From Aquabacter spiritensis (GTDB lineage Bacteria; Pseudomonadota; Alphaproteobacteria; Rhizobiales; Xanthobacteraceae), in contig NZ_SMAI01000017.1 of assembly GCF_004346185.1 (NCBI RefSeq), positions 30,779-94,778 of the forward strand: DNA of 64,000 bases. Reading direction: 5' to 3'. Below the pieces are notes generated by a model. It was not told where the DNA came from. It did not search any database and worked only from the letters and a program-made list of their open reading frames with translations. The position numbers and the translations under genes are program-made. Shown piece after piece: positions 37,700 through 46,171 of the stretch (position 1 is the first letter of the stretch; each line of letters begins with the position of its first letter).

Positions 37700-38959
37700 C
37701 TACCATCCCCCCAGCAGAAGATGCGCGCCCGGCATGTACATCAGGGCGAGGAGGAACACGGCGATCACCAAAGCGAACGGCAGCGTCGCCTTGAAGACGT
37801 CGGTGACCGGCATGCCGCTGATCGCGGAAATCACGAAGAGATTGAGCCCGATCGGCGGCGTGATGACGGCCAGTTCCATATTGACGATCAGCAGCACGGC
37901 GAAATGCACCGGATCGATTCCCGCCGCGGTCAGGACCGGAAGGAGGATCGGCATGCTGATCAGCACGACCGAGATCACTTCGAGGAACATGCCGGCGAGG
38001 ATGAAGAAGGCCATCAGCCCCAGCAGCAATTGCCAGCGCTCCAGTTCGAACGCCATCAGCCATTCGAACATTGCGTGCGGCACGCGCTCGGAGGTCAGGG
38101 CGTAGCTGAACAGATTGGCGGCGGCGATGATCAGCAGGATCATGGCGGCGGTGGCGGCGGCGGAGGTCAGCATGGCCGGCACGTCGCGCAGCCGCACGCC
38201 ATAGGCGAAGACGGCGAGGCCGAGCGCATAGACGCAGGCGATCGCGGCGCTCTCGGTCGCGGTGAAGATGCCGCTATAGATCCCGCCCAGAATGATGAAG
38301 GGCATCAACAGGACGCCGATGGCGTGCCAGGTCACCGCGAGGCGGGCACGCAGGGCGCGCCTGGGGGAGGGCTGGACGCCGGAGCGGCGGCCGACGATAT
38401 AGGCCACGACGCACAGGATGAAGGCGAGCAGCAGACCGGGCAGCGTCGCCGCCTGGAACAGCCGGCTGATCGAGATTTCTGTGACCATTCCGTAGACGAT
38501 CAGCGGAATGGACGGGGGAATGAGGATGCCGAGCCCGCCGGCGGAGGCGATCAGGCCGATGGTGAAATGCTTGCCATAGCCCCGGGCGATCATTTCCGGG
38601 ATCATCACCGAGCCGATCGCGGCGGCGGTGGCGGCGGAGGATCCGCAAATCGCCGAAAAGAACGCCACCGCGATGACGGCGACCACCGGCATGCCGCCGC
38701 GATTGTGGCCGATCCAGGCGTCGATGACGTCGATGAGGCGCCGTGTCGCCCCGCTCTGGTTCAGGATCTCCGCCGCCAGGATGAAGAAGGGGATCGAGAG
38801 CAGCGAGCTGGAATTGAGCGTGGTGAAGAGGAAGGACGACACGGAGGAGGGATATTCCCCCGCCCAGAACATGTAGCCGAAGCCCGACAGGAGAAGGGCG
38901 AACGCGACCGGCGCACCGAGCAGGACACCACCACCAAACAGTCCGGCCGACAGCCACAT
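37700..38959 (-). CDS. dctM: TRAP transporter large membrane subunit (DctM)
   Basis: A 419-residue polytopic protein with about twelve hydrophobic segments. It carries the DctM signatures SGSSAATAAAIGSVMIPEM-like (seen as ICGSSAATAAAIGSVMIPE), GLGILIPPSIPLIVYG and TPPIGLNLFVISAISG. With DctQ it forms the sodium-coupled membrane part of a TRAP uptake system. It follows dctQ by 10 bases, and dctP-dctQ-dctM form one operon. The likely cargo is a carboxylate or amino-acid-like acid linked to the adjacent hyu-type pathway. Confidence 0.93.
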   Translation of the reverse strand: MWLSAGLFGGGVLLGAPVAFALLLSGFGYMFWAGEYPSSVSSFLFTTLNSSSLLSIPFFILAAEILNQSGATRRLIDVIDAWIGHNRGGMPVVAVIAVAFFSAICGSSAATAAAIGSVMIPEMIARGYGKHFTIGLIASAGGLGILIPPSIPLIVYGMVTEISISRLFQAATLPGLLLAFILCVVAYIVGRRSGVQPSPRRALRARLAVTWHAIGVLLMPFIILGGIYSGIFTATESAAIACVYALGLAVFAYGVRLRDVPAMLTSAAATAAMILLIIAAANLFSYALTSERVPHAMFEWLMAFELERWQLLLGLMAFFILAGMFLEVISVVLISMPILLPVLTAAGIDPVHFAVLLIVNMELAVITPPIGLNLFVISAISGMPVTDVFKATLPFALVIAVFLLALMYMPGAHLLLGGW

Positions 38960-38969
38960 CTCAGGGTCC

Positions 38970-39482
38970 TCAGGTGACGGGGAGTTCCGCGGCGGAGGGC
39001 GCGACCGCCGCGATGCCGCCGTGGAGCAGGAAAAAGATGCGCTGCAGGGTCCGCAGCGTCAGGAGCAGGCCGGCGACGGGCATGATGAGCTGCGGGATCC
39101 ACATCGGCACCTCGATGGTGCCGGTGGTGTGATCGCCGAGCAGCAGGCTCTCCTCGACCAGCAGATAGCCGGAATAGAGCAGGCACAGGAACACGCCGAG
39201 CATCAGCACCTGGACGAACAGCTCCAGCGCGAACGCGGCCTTGCGGGGCACGATGTTGCTGAGCAGGTCGACGCGGATATGGGTGTTGCGCTTCACCCCG
39301 AGGCTCGCGGTGAGGAACACGCTGAAGGTCGAGCAGAAGGCGGCCAATTCGTAGATGCCGCTGATGCCGATGCCGAAGCCGGCGCGCAGGACGATCTGGG
39401 CGAACACCAGGAGCACCGCGGCGAGGAGGAACAGGCCGCCGACCTGTTCCTCCATACGGTCCCAAAGCTTGAGCAGCACCAT
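38970..39482 (-). CDS. dctQ: TRAP transporter small membrane subunit (DctQ)
   Basis: A 170-residue protein with four hydrophobic helices (GLFLLAAVLLVFAQIVL, ELAAFCSTFSVFLTASLGV, ALELFVQVLMLGVFLCLLY, LIMPVAGLLLTLRTLQ). The conserved TASLGVKRNTHIRVDLL loop is typical of DctQ. It lies 18 bases after dctP. Together with DctM it forms the membrane part of the transporter. Confidence 0.9.
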   Translation of the reverse strand: MVLLKLWDRMEEQVGGLFLLAAVLLVFAQIVLRAGFGIGISGIYELAAFCSTFSVFLTASLGVKRNTHIRVDLLSNIVPRKAAFALELFVQVLMLGVFLCLLYSGYLLVEESLLLGDHTTGTIEVPMWIPQLIMPVAGLLLTLRTLQRIFFLLHGGIAAVAPSAAELPVT

Positions 39483-39500
39483 GGTCGTGCGCTCCCCAGA

Positions 39501-40481
39501 CTATTTCTGGATCTTCGCCACCATGGCTTTGATCTCGTCGCTCTGGGTGGCCCACACTGTCTTGGCGAGTTCGGTCCAGGCGGCGATCTGGGCGGGGGTG
39601 AGATCGACGATCTTCATGCCGCCGTCGGCCAGCGCCTTCTCGGAATTCTTGATGTTCTCGAGGGTCTGCGACTGGTTCCACTTGGTGGCTTCGGCGACCG
39701 CCTTGGTGACGCCGGCCTGCTGCTCGGGCGACAGGCGCTCCCAGCTGCGCTTGTTCATGGCGAGGCCGTAGCCGCCGACGCCCCACAGCGCGCCGCGGGT
39801 CATGGTGGTGAGCACCTCGCCCCAGCGGGCGGGGGCGGCATAGGTCGGGGTGGTGACGACACCGTTCACGACGCCCTGCTGGAGCGCGAGATAGACTTCG
39901 GTGGCCGGCATGCTGATCGGTGCGGCGCCGGACTTCTGGAGCAGCGCTTCCAGCGGCTTGGAGGGGGCGACGCGGACCTTCATGCCCTTCAGGACGTCCG
40001 GCGCGGTGGCCGGCTCGCCGCGGGTGAAGGCATAGACCGGGCCGTCGTGCCAGATGGCGAGGCCCTTGAGGCCGCGGGAATCGAGCTTGCTCAGCAGGGA
40101 CTGGCCGATCTCGCCGGAAAACACGTCGATCGCCTGTTGCGGCGACTTGAACAGCATGGGCTGGTAGAAGATGTCCCACAGGCTGTCGATCGAGGAATAA
40201 TAACTCGTATAGGGCGCGATGATGTCGACCTGGCCACGGGCGGCGGCGCGGATTTCCTCGACCGTCGGGACCAATTGGCCGCCGGGGAAGACGTCGACCT
40301 TGACGCTGCCATTGGTGTATTTGTCGACCAATTCGGCCAGCATCTTGGCGGTGCGGCCCTTGATGGCGGTCTCGGGCGCCTCGTGCGCCAGCTTCAGGAC
40401 CACGTCCGCCGCCTGCGCGGGCAGCGCCGTCGCACCGGCCAGGAACGCGCAGAGCGCGACCGACTTCAACGTCTTCAGCAT
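39501..40481 (-). CDS. dctP: TRAP transporter periplasmic binding protein (DctP)
   Basis: A 326-residue binding protein beginning MLKTLKSVALCAFLAGATAL with a likely signal-peptidase cut after AQA. DctP features include LKLAHEAPETAIKGRTAKML, the conserved substrate-carboxylate Arg region GMKVRVAPSKPLEALL, and QGVVNGVVTTP near the hinge. It captures the substrate in the periplasm. The start at 40481 gives a proper signal peptide, unlike the upstream alternative. A compound inverted repeat lies about 70-105 bases upstream. Confidence 0.93.
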   Translation of the reverse strand: MLKTLKSVALCAFLAGATALPAQAADVVLKLAHEAPETAIKGRTAKMLAELVDKYTNGSVKVDVFPGGQLVPTVEEIRAAARGQVDIIAPYTSYYSSIDSLWDIFYQPMLFKSPQQAIDVFSGEIGQSLLSKLDSRGLKGLAIWHDGPVYAFTRGEPATAPDVLKGMKVRVAPSKPLEALLQKSGAAPISMPATEVYLALQQGVVNGVVTTPTYAAPARWGEVLTTMTRGALWGVGGYGLAMNKRSWERLSPEQQAGVTKAVAEATKWNQSQTLENIKNSEKALADGGMKIVDLTPAQIAAWTELAKTVWATQSDEIKAMVAKIQK

Positions 40482-40546
40482 CGTGTTTCCCTCTTTGGTT
40501 TCGGCGTGCCGGGAGCGCCTGTTTCGCGCTCTTGTCCCAGACAATT

Positions 40547-40587
40547 CGTCAAGCGTCTTATGATTGGGTCATAATTGACGTAAGACG
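40547..40587. promoter_or_regulatory. Nested inverted-repeat operator before the TRAP operon
   Basis: Three perfect inverted repeats are interleaved here: CGTCAA (40547-40552) with TTGACG (40575-40580); CGTCTTA (40554-40560) with TAAGACG (40581-40587); and TTATGA (40558-40563) with TCATAA (40569-40574). The left part GTCTTATGATTG matches the element at 36064. The remainder of this 308-base gap, to 40789, is GC-rich and shows no gene. Confidence 0.75.
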
Positions 40588-40789
40588 AAAAAATCCAAAG
40601 CCCAAAAATAGGTCATCGCACGATTTTTTGGCAGGCAAATCCCCGCGGCCCCCTCGAGCGCCGCCGCGCTGCCGGCCCCGCCGCCGTCGCCCCGCTTCCG
40701 GGGGCGTCGCCGCGGGGCCTTGTGGGGGGTGGATCGGCGGCGCGGGCGACCGGCCGCGGCGCCCCCGCTTCGGACGCCCCCTTCGGCGC

Positions 40790-42013
40790 TTATGCCGGAT
40801 CCGGGCGCCGGGCGGCGGCGTGGACCACGCCGTCTTCGAGCAGCTTGGCGATCTGCTGCGGGGAATAGTCGCCGAACTCCGCCAGCACCCGTTCGGTATC
40901 GGTGCCCGGCGCGCGTCCGGCATGGGCGACCGCGCCGGGCGTGCGGCTCAGCTTCGGCACCGGGGCGGCCAAGGTCACCGCGCCGAGGTCCGGCTCGCTG
41001 ACCTGCACCAGGGCCTCGCGGGCGCGGAAATGGGGATCCTCGAAGATGTCGGCGATGGTGTAGATCTTGGAGGCGGGCACGTCCGCCTGTTCGAGAATGC
41101 TTTCCACGGTCTTCAGATCGCGGGCGCCGGTCCAGGCGCCGATAATGGCGTCGAGGGCGTCGGCATTGCCGGCGCGGATGCGCAGGTCCTGGAAGCGGGG
41201 ATCGTCGGCGAGTGCGGGCGTGCCCATGGCGGCGCACAGCCGCTTGAACAGAGGCTGCCCCCAGGCGGCGATGTGGATGTGTTCGCCGTCGGCGGTGGTG
41301 TAGAGATTGTTCGGCGCGGCGCCGGCCATGCGCGGTCCGAGGCGCTGCGGGATGGTGCCGAGCTTGTCATAGGCCGGCACGAAGGATTCCATGAGGCTGA
41401 ACGCGCTTTCCGAGAGCGCGGCATCGACCACCTGGCCGCGCCCCGACGCGCCGCGCTCGGCGAGGGCGACCATGGCGCCGAAGGCGGCATAGAGGCCGGT
41501 GAGATAATCGGTCATCGGCATGGCGATGCGCGCCGGCGGGCGGTCCGGGTCGCCCGTGATGGAGCGCAGCCCGCTCATCGCCTCGCTGATGATGCCGTAG
41601 CCCGGCCGCCCGCTATAGGGCCCGTCCTGGCCGAAGCCGCTGATCCGCACCAGGATCAGGCCCGGATTGGCGGCCGCGAGCGCATCATAGCCGAGCCCCC
41701 ATTTCTCGAGCGTTCCGGGCCGGAAATTCTCGATCAGGATATCCACCTTGGCCGCGAGGTGCCGGACCACGTCGCGGCCGGCCGGGGTGCGCAGATCCAC
41801 CGACACCACCGACTTGTTGCGCAGGATGCTCGCCGCATAGAGCGAGACCCCCTCGTGGCTCTCGCCGAAACTGCGGATGACGTCGCCGCCGGGATCCTCG
41901 ATCTTGATCACCCGGGCACCGAAATCGGCGAGCAAGCGGCCGCAGAACGGCCCGGCCACCGTCGAGCCGAGTTCGAGCACCGTGAGGCCGGCCAATGCGC
42001 CTGTCCTAAGCAA
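40790..42013 (-). CDS. CaiB/BaiF family III CoA-transferase
   Basis: A 407-residue family III CoA-transferase: LTVLELGSTVAGPFCGRLL, ADFGARVIKIEDPGGD, NKSVVSVDLRTPAGRD, VDILIENFRPGTLEKWGL and the catalytic Asp in MPMTDYLTGLYAAFGA. It would exchange CoA between carboxylic acids. I support a TTG start at 42013, because AGGGGAG lies 7 bases upstream and no ATG fits the conserved N-terminus. It is 14 bases after the dehydratase stop, forming an operon with that gene and the TctC-type gene. Confidence 0.9.
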   Translation of the reverse strand: MLRTGALAGLTVLELGSTVAGPFCGRLLADFGARVIKIEDPGGDVIRSFGESHEGVSLYAASILRNKSVVSVDLRTPAGRDVVRHLAAKVDILIENFRPGTLEKWGLGYDALAAANPGLILVRISGFGQDGPYSGRPGYGIISEAMSGLRSITGDPDRPPARIAMPMTDYLTGLYAAFGAMVALAERGASGRGQVVDAALSESAFSLMESFVPAYDKLGTIPQRLGPRMAGAAPNNLYTTADGEHIHIAAWGQPLFKRLCAAMGTPALADDPRFQDLRIRAGNADALDAIIGAWTGARDLKTVESILEQADVPASKIYTIADIFEDPHFRAREALVQVSEPDLGAVTLAAPVPKLSRTPGAVAHAGRAPGTDTERVLAEFGDYSPQQIAKLLEDGVVHAAARRPDPA

Positions 42014-42027
42014 TGGGAAGCTCCCCT

Positions 42028-43047
42028 CTACTGAGAGATGTTGCGGTAGATGGTCGTCTGCAGCTCGCGGACGAGCAGCCGATCGCCGGTGAAATAATCG
42101 TTCAGCACCTTGGTGATCAGCATCGGCTCGGCACCGCGGCCGGACTTCAGATCCGCCGCGAGCAGGCGGCCGACGCCGCGCACCGTCTCGCCCGCATAAA
42201 GCCGCCCGTGAATCTCGATGTCGCTGCCGCCATTCACCATGCCGGCGCCGGGCAGGCCGAGCCGCCGGCCGAGATTGCGGCCCATTTCGTTGACCCCCTC
42301 GCGGCCGATCGCCGTCGGATCGTCCGAGAGTGCCAGCGTGTCCGGTCGGGCCTCCAAGGCGTGGAGCGGAAAAAGCGGCGGGGCGACGACCCGGCCATGG
42401 ATCGAGGCGGCCGCGGCAACCGGATCGAAATGGATCGGCGACAGATTGCCGATCGCATCGGCGAACAGCCGCAGCCGGCTGAGATCGACGGGGTAATCGG
42501 ACGACAGGCGCTCCCAGTCCGTTCCGATCCAGCCGGCGATCGTCTGCGGGACCCCGTCTCCCGCCGGCCGGGCGGCATGCGCCGCCCGCAATTCAGCCGG
42601 GAACGGCGGCAGCGAAACGCCGCCGGCGCCGAGGCCGATCCGCGCCGTGCCCGAGGTCGTGAGCTTCTGCCGGGACGTGTTCCAGATCTCGATATCGACG
42701 CTTGCCACCGTCTGGTCGCCGATCGCGTCCACCGAGGCGATGGTGCCGCGCACTTCGAGGCTTTCGCCGATCAGGTCCGGGGCGAGAAACCGGAATTGTA
42801 TCGTCCAGATCCAGGCATCTTCCGGAAACGCCTCCGTGAGGAACTGGACGATCACGTGCTGCTTCAGCGCGCCGTTGATCACCCGCTCCGGCAGGCCGGC
42901 GGTGCCGATCGCGAAGTCGCGGTCGTAATGGATCTTGTCCCAGTTCTGTTGCGCCGCGCACCAGCGCACCAGATGGCTGCTCGTATAGGGGCCTTTCGCG
43001 AGCGGCGGGAGGGCCAGTCCGGCTTCGATGTTCATAGGCTGCGCCAT
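42028..43047 (-). CDS. Double-hotdog (MaoC-like) acyl-CoA dehydratase
   Basis: A 339-residue protein with two hotdog-like halves. The N-terminal half has SSHLVRWCAAQQNWDKIHYDRDFA, the usual D-x4-H MaoC signature. The second half has LFADAIGNLSPIHFDP followed by VVAPPLFPLHAL. Proteins like this hydrate or dehydrate acyl-CoA esters, for instance mesaconyl-CoA-type enzymes. It stands between a CoA-transferase and a TctC-type binding protein, which suggests catabolism of an imported dicarboxylic acid as its CoA ester. The ATG at 43047 is chosen; an ATG at 43035 is possible. Confidence 0.82.
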   Translation of the reverse strand: MAQPMNIEAGLALPPLAKGPYTSSHLVRWCAAQQNWDKIHYDRDFAIGTAGLPERVINGALKQHVIVQFLTEAFPEDAWIWTIQFRFLAPDLIGESLEVRGTIASVDAIGDQTVASVDIEIWNTSRQKLTTSGTARIGLGAGGVSLPPFPAELRAAHAARPAGDGVPQTIAGWIGTDWERLSSDYPVDLSRLRLFADAIGNLSPIHFDPVAAAASIHGRVVAPPLFPLHALEARPDTLALSDDPTAIGREGVNEMGRNLGRRLGLPGAGMVNGGSDIEIHGRLYAGETVRGVGRLLAADLKSGRGAEPMLITKVLNDYFTGDRLLVRELQTTIYRNISQ

Positions 43048-43109
43048 GGGCGTCCGGTCTCCATGCGCCGCAGGCGTCCCCGCCTGCGGCGCCACGATTG
43101 ATCTCGTCT

Positions 43110-44093
43110 CTACTGGATCAGTTCGATGCCGCTCTTCTTGATCACGGCACCCCACTTTTCCTTGTCTTGCTTCATGAATGCCCGCAGGTCTTCGGGACTG
43201 CCGCCGGCCACCGTGACGCCTTCGCGCGCCAGCACCTTCTGGAAGTCCGGATCCTTCAATGCGGCGCCGAAGGCCGTGTTGAGTTTGCGCACGATGTCGG
43301 GTGGCATCCCCGCGGGACCGAGGATCGCGAACCAGAAGCTCGATTCGAAGCCGGGAAAGCCTTGGCTGGCCACGGTCGGAACGTCCGGCAATGCGGGGGA
43401 GCGTTCGAGACCCGTCACGGCGAGCGGGCGCAGGCGCTGGGTCTGGATCAGCGGCATGGCCGGCGGCAGCCCGCTGATGAGGATCGGGACATGCCCGGCC
43501 ATGACGTCGGTCGAGGCCGGTCCGCCGCCGCGATAGGCGATGTGCTCGAGCTTGACGCCGGCGCGCTGCGCCAGCATTTCGCCGGAGAGATGCTGGATCG
43601 TGCCGTTTCCGGCCGTGGCGTATTTGAGGCCGCCCGGATCCGCCTTCGCCAAGGCCAGAAGCTCCGTCAAGGTCGTCGCCTTCACCTTCGGATTGACGGC
43701 AATGACATTGGGCGTGGCGCCGATCCGGATGATCGGCGTGAAATCCGCCTCATCGTCATAAGGCAACTGGCGGTACATCGTGCCGTTGGTGGTATGGCCG
43801 TTGGTTGCCAGAACCAGCGTGTAGCCGTCGGGCTTGGCCTGGGCGACGAAGCGCGTGCCGATGATGGTGTTGGCGCCCGGCTTGTTCTCGATCACGAGGG
43901 GCTTGCCGAGTTCCTTCTCCACCCGCTGGCCGACCGCACGTGCGACAAAATCCGTGCTTCCGCCCGCCGCGAACGGGACGACGAGATGAATTTCCCGCTC
44001 CGGAAAGCTCTGCGCGCCCGCCATCGTCGTGGCAGATGCCCAGAGAACGGCGGCAGCCAGAGTCCGCCGAAGAATTCGGCTCTCGTCCATCAT
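43110..44093 (-). CDS. TctC/Bug-family periplasmic binding protein
   Basis: A 327-residue extracytoplasmic receptor with an N-terminal signal peptide ending near MAGAQS. Bug-family signatures include IHLVVPFAAGGSTDFVARAV, VIENKPGANTIIGT, PDGYTLVLATNG and LKYATAGNGTIQHLSGEML. Such proteins bind carboxylates. No TctA/TctB membrane partners are in the window, as is common for orphan Bug receptors. The exact ATG is ambiguous: three consecutive ATG codons follow GGAGG; 44093 or 44090 has the best spacing. A LysR gene is divergent. Confidence 0.92.
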   Translation of the reverse strand: MMDESRILRRTLAAAVLWASATTMAGAQSFPEREIHLVVPFAAGGSTDFVARAVGQRVEKELGKPLVIENKPGANTIIGTRFVAQAKPDGYTLVLATNGHTTNGTMYRQLPYDDEADFTPIIRIGATPNVIAVNPKVKATTLTELLALAKADPGGLKYATAGNGTIQHLSGEMLAQRAGVKLEHIAYRGGGPASTDVMAGHVPILISGLPPAMPLIQTQRLRPLAVTGLERSPALPDVPTVASQGFPGFESSFWFAILGPAGMPPDIVRKLNTAFGAALKDPDFQKVLAREGVTVAGGSPEDLRAFMKQDKEKWGAVIKKSGIELIQ

Positions 44094-44263
44094 CATTTCC
44101 TCCACCCGATATTATTGGAACGGCGGAGAGCCGTTCTTTTTTAGCCGTCGCTCCGGATTATTTGGCGTTACTCTGGCGCGACGAACTGGCGAAACCCTGG
44201 ATCTTTCTGACCGGAACCGTCAACGCGTATATTCTCCAACCGGCTGTGCAGGACTTGGCGTCA

Positions 44264-45145
44264 ATGAACTGGGACAACGTGCGGATCTTCCTGGCCGTGG
44301 CCCGCTCGGGGCAGATCCTCGGCGCGGCGCGAAAGCTCGGCCTCGACCATGCGACGGTGAGCCGGCGGATCGCCGCCCTCGAGGCGGAGCTGCATTCCAA
44401 ACTGCTTGAGCGCGGGACGGCCGGGTGCACCCTGACGCGCGCCGGCGACCGGCTGCTCGCGATCGCCGAACGGGCCGAGACCAGCATGCTTCAGGTCGAA
44501 TCCGAGCTGACCAGTCCGGAGGTGGAACTGGAGGGCGTCGTGCGGGTGGGCGCGCCGGAGGGGTTCGGCAGCTATTTCCTCGCTGCGGAACTCGGCGCCC
44601 TGTCCCTCAAGCATCCGAAGCTGACCTTGCAGGTGGTGCCGCTGACCCGCACCTTCTCGCTGGCCAATCGCGACGCGGATATCATCATCACCTTCGTGCG
44701 TCCGACGCGCGGCCGGATCGTTGCCAAGCAGCTCGTGACGTGCAGCCTGAATATTTATGCGTCACAGACGCATCTGAAGGAATTCGGTCCGGTCAGAACG
44801 CTCGACGATGTCGCGGGGCGGTGTCTGGTCACCTATGTCGGCGATCTGATCTATAGCCCGCCGCAGGATTATTCCGCGGAATTGCGGCAATTGATGCCGA
44901 TACGGTTCGAGTGCGCCAGTGTGATCGCCCAGCTTGAGGCGGTTCGGTCCGGCGCGGGCATCGGCGTCCTCCACGGCTATGGTGCGCGGCGCTATGCGGA
45001 CCTCGTGCAGATCCTGCCGGAACGGTCTTTCTATCGCACTTATTGGATCGCCGCCCGCGACGACGTGCGCGAACTGCCGCGCGTCGCGGCGGTGCACCGC
45101 TACATCGTGCGCCGGGTGCAGGGGCAGACCCATCTGTTCCAATGA
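44264..45145 (+). CDS. LysR-type transcriptional regulator
   Basis: A 293-residue LysR protein. The N-terminal helix-turn-helix is VARSGQILGAARKLGLDHATVSRRIAALE, followed by a linker helix and a co-inducer domain beginning VRVGAPEGFGSYFLAAELG. It is divergent from the TctC-dehydratase-CoA-transferase operon with a 170-base gap, the usual arrangement for LysR control of the neighbour. The ATG at 44264 gives the conserved MNWDNVRIFLAV start. The more upstream open frame is unrelated sequence. Confidence 0.92.
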   Translation: MNWDNVRIFLAVARSGQILGAARKLGLDHATVSRRIAALEAELHSKLLERGTAGCTLTRAGDRLLAIAERAETSMLQVESELTSPEVELEGVVRVGAPEGFGSYFLAAELGALSLKHPKLTLQVVPLTRTFSLANRDADIIITFVRPTRGRIVAKQLVTCSLNIYASQTHLKEFGPVRTLDDVAGRCLVTYVGDLIYSPPQDYSAELRQLMPIRFECASVIAQLEAVRSGAGIGVLHGYGARRYADLVQILPERSFYRTYWIAARDDVRELPRVAAVHRYIVRRVQGQTHLFQ

Positions 45146-45228
45146 AGAGGCGGGCGGGAGCCTGAGAGTGCCATGCGGGGGATCGACGATACGAAGGGCC
45201 GCGTCGGCAGCCGCCCGGACATCGGCGG

Positions 45229-45444
45229 TCAGGACTGAGGAAAAGGCGAGCGGGCCGCTTCTTCGTTGCGAGCGCGGGCCTCTCCGCAGAGAATGGCTTG
45301 CTCCCCCTGCACGGTCGCTTCGGCCGGAAACCCGGCATCGGCGAAATGCGCGATGCCGTCGACAAAGTGGCCGGGCATCAGGATCGAGGGCGCGATGCCA
45401 AAGCGCGCGCCGTCGTATGACAGGCTCCCGGCCGAGGGGGTCAT
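45229..45444 (-). CDS. Possible gene remnant or small unknown protein
   Basis: Between the LysR stop at 45145 and the DUF1097 stop at 45553 lie about 400 bases without a clear gene. On the minus strand a 71-codon frame with typical codon use reads MTPSAGSLSYDGARFGIAPS and ends at 45229. It continues upstream in frame to 45519 and matches no family I recognise. It may be the end of a decayed gene. Low confidence. Confidence 0.25.
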   Translation of the reverse strand: MTPSAGSLSYDGARFGIAPSILMPGHFVDGIAHFADAGFPAEATVQGEQAILCGEARARNEEAARSPFPQS

Positions 45445-45552
45445 CGCCGCCTTCGCTGCGGTTCTGGGAGCAAAGGAGGCGGGAGCGACACGGTTGGTGC
45501 CGCTCCCGATCCACAGCAAAAGCCCCGACTTTTGCTGGGAAGCGGCCGGCCG

Positions 45553-46083
45553 TCACGCACGGGCGAGTTCGCGAATCCTCCGTTCCACTGATTGGGCGAT
45601 CCATCCGGCAACCGAGCCGAGCGCTGTTGCGCACCCCAGCCGTGCGATCGACGCCACTTCGGGCTCGAAGTGGGACGCGAAGAAGGTGATGAGCCCGATA
45701 AAGTAGCCGAGCAGGTTGTTCAGGATCGGCAATCCGCGGGCGGCGATGACAACGAGCGCGACGCCGAAGACCGTGATGGGAAAGGCAGCGTCGCCGAGGG
45801 TCGGCGTTAAGGCGCCGACGACGATCGCGGTGAGCGCGCCGATGCAGAGGCCGATCAGCACGCAGACGAAGCTTTGCAAGCCTTCGTGTGCCGATGGGCG
45901 GCGGCTGAAATAGGCGATCCACCCCATGAACATCGCCCAGGTCGGCAGTGCCAGAAGCAGGCTCGACTGAGCGGCCGACGCGGCGATCACGGCCGCTGCG
46001 ATTGTCAGCGCGGCGTAAAGCCCAAAGCCTGTCTTCTCATGGGCCGCAGCCGGAGCAGGTCGCGAAGTCTCATCATGAGACAT
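45553..46083 (-). CDS. DUF1097-family inner-membrane protein
   Basis: A 176-residue protein with about five membrane segments: YAALTIAAAVIAASAAQSSLL, LPTWAMFMGWIAYFSR, FVCVLIGLCIGALTAIVVGAL, FPITVFGVALVVIAARG and LLGYFIGLITFFASHF. The PTWAMFMGWIAYFS and LPILNNLLGYFIGL patterns fit the DUF1097 (YcdZ-like) family of unknown function. The ATG at 46083 starts with a short hydrophilic stretch. It is transcribed in the same direction as the SDR gene 88 bases upstream and may be in its operon. Confidence 0.8.
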   Translation of the reverse strand: MSHDETSRPAPAAAHEKTGFGLYAALTIAAAVIAASAAQSSLLLALPTWAMFMGWIAYFSRRPSAHEGLQSFVCVLIGLCIGALTAIVVGALTPTLGDAAFPITVFGVALVVIAARGLPILNNLLGYFIGLITFFASHFEPEVASIARLGCATALGSVAGWIAQSVERRIRELARA

Positions 46084-46171
46084 AGGTCTTCTCCTTGGTT
46101 TTCGACGTCGACAGGACGCCCGGATCACGCGATCGGACTGCGCCAACTGCAGTCGAGGTTGAACAAGAGCG

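Noticed and set aside
36641-38977. A 778-codon plus-strand frame over the regulator and dctM
   Set aside because: It is Asp/His/Gln-rich, without domains, and lies antisense to two well-supported genes.
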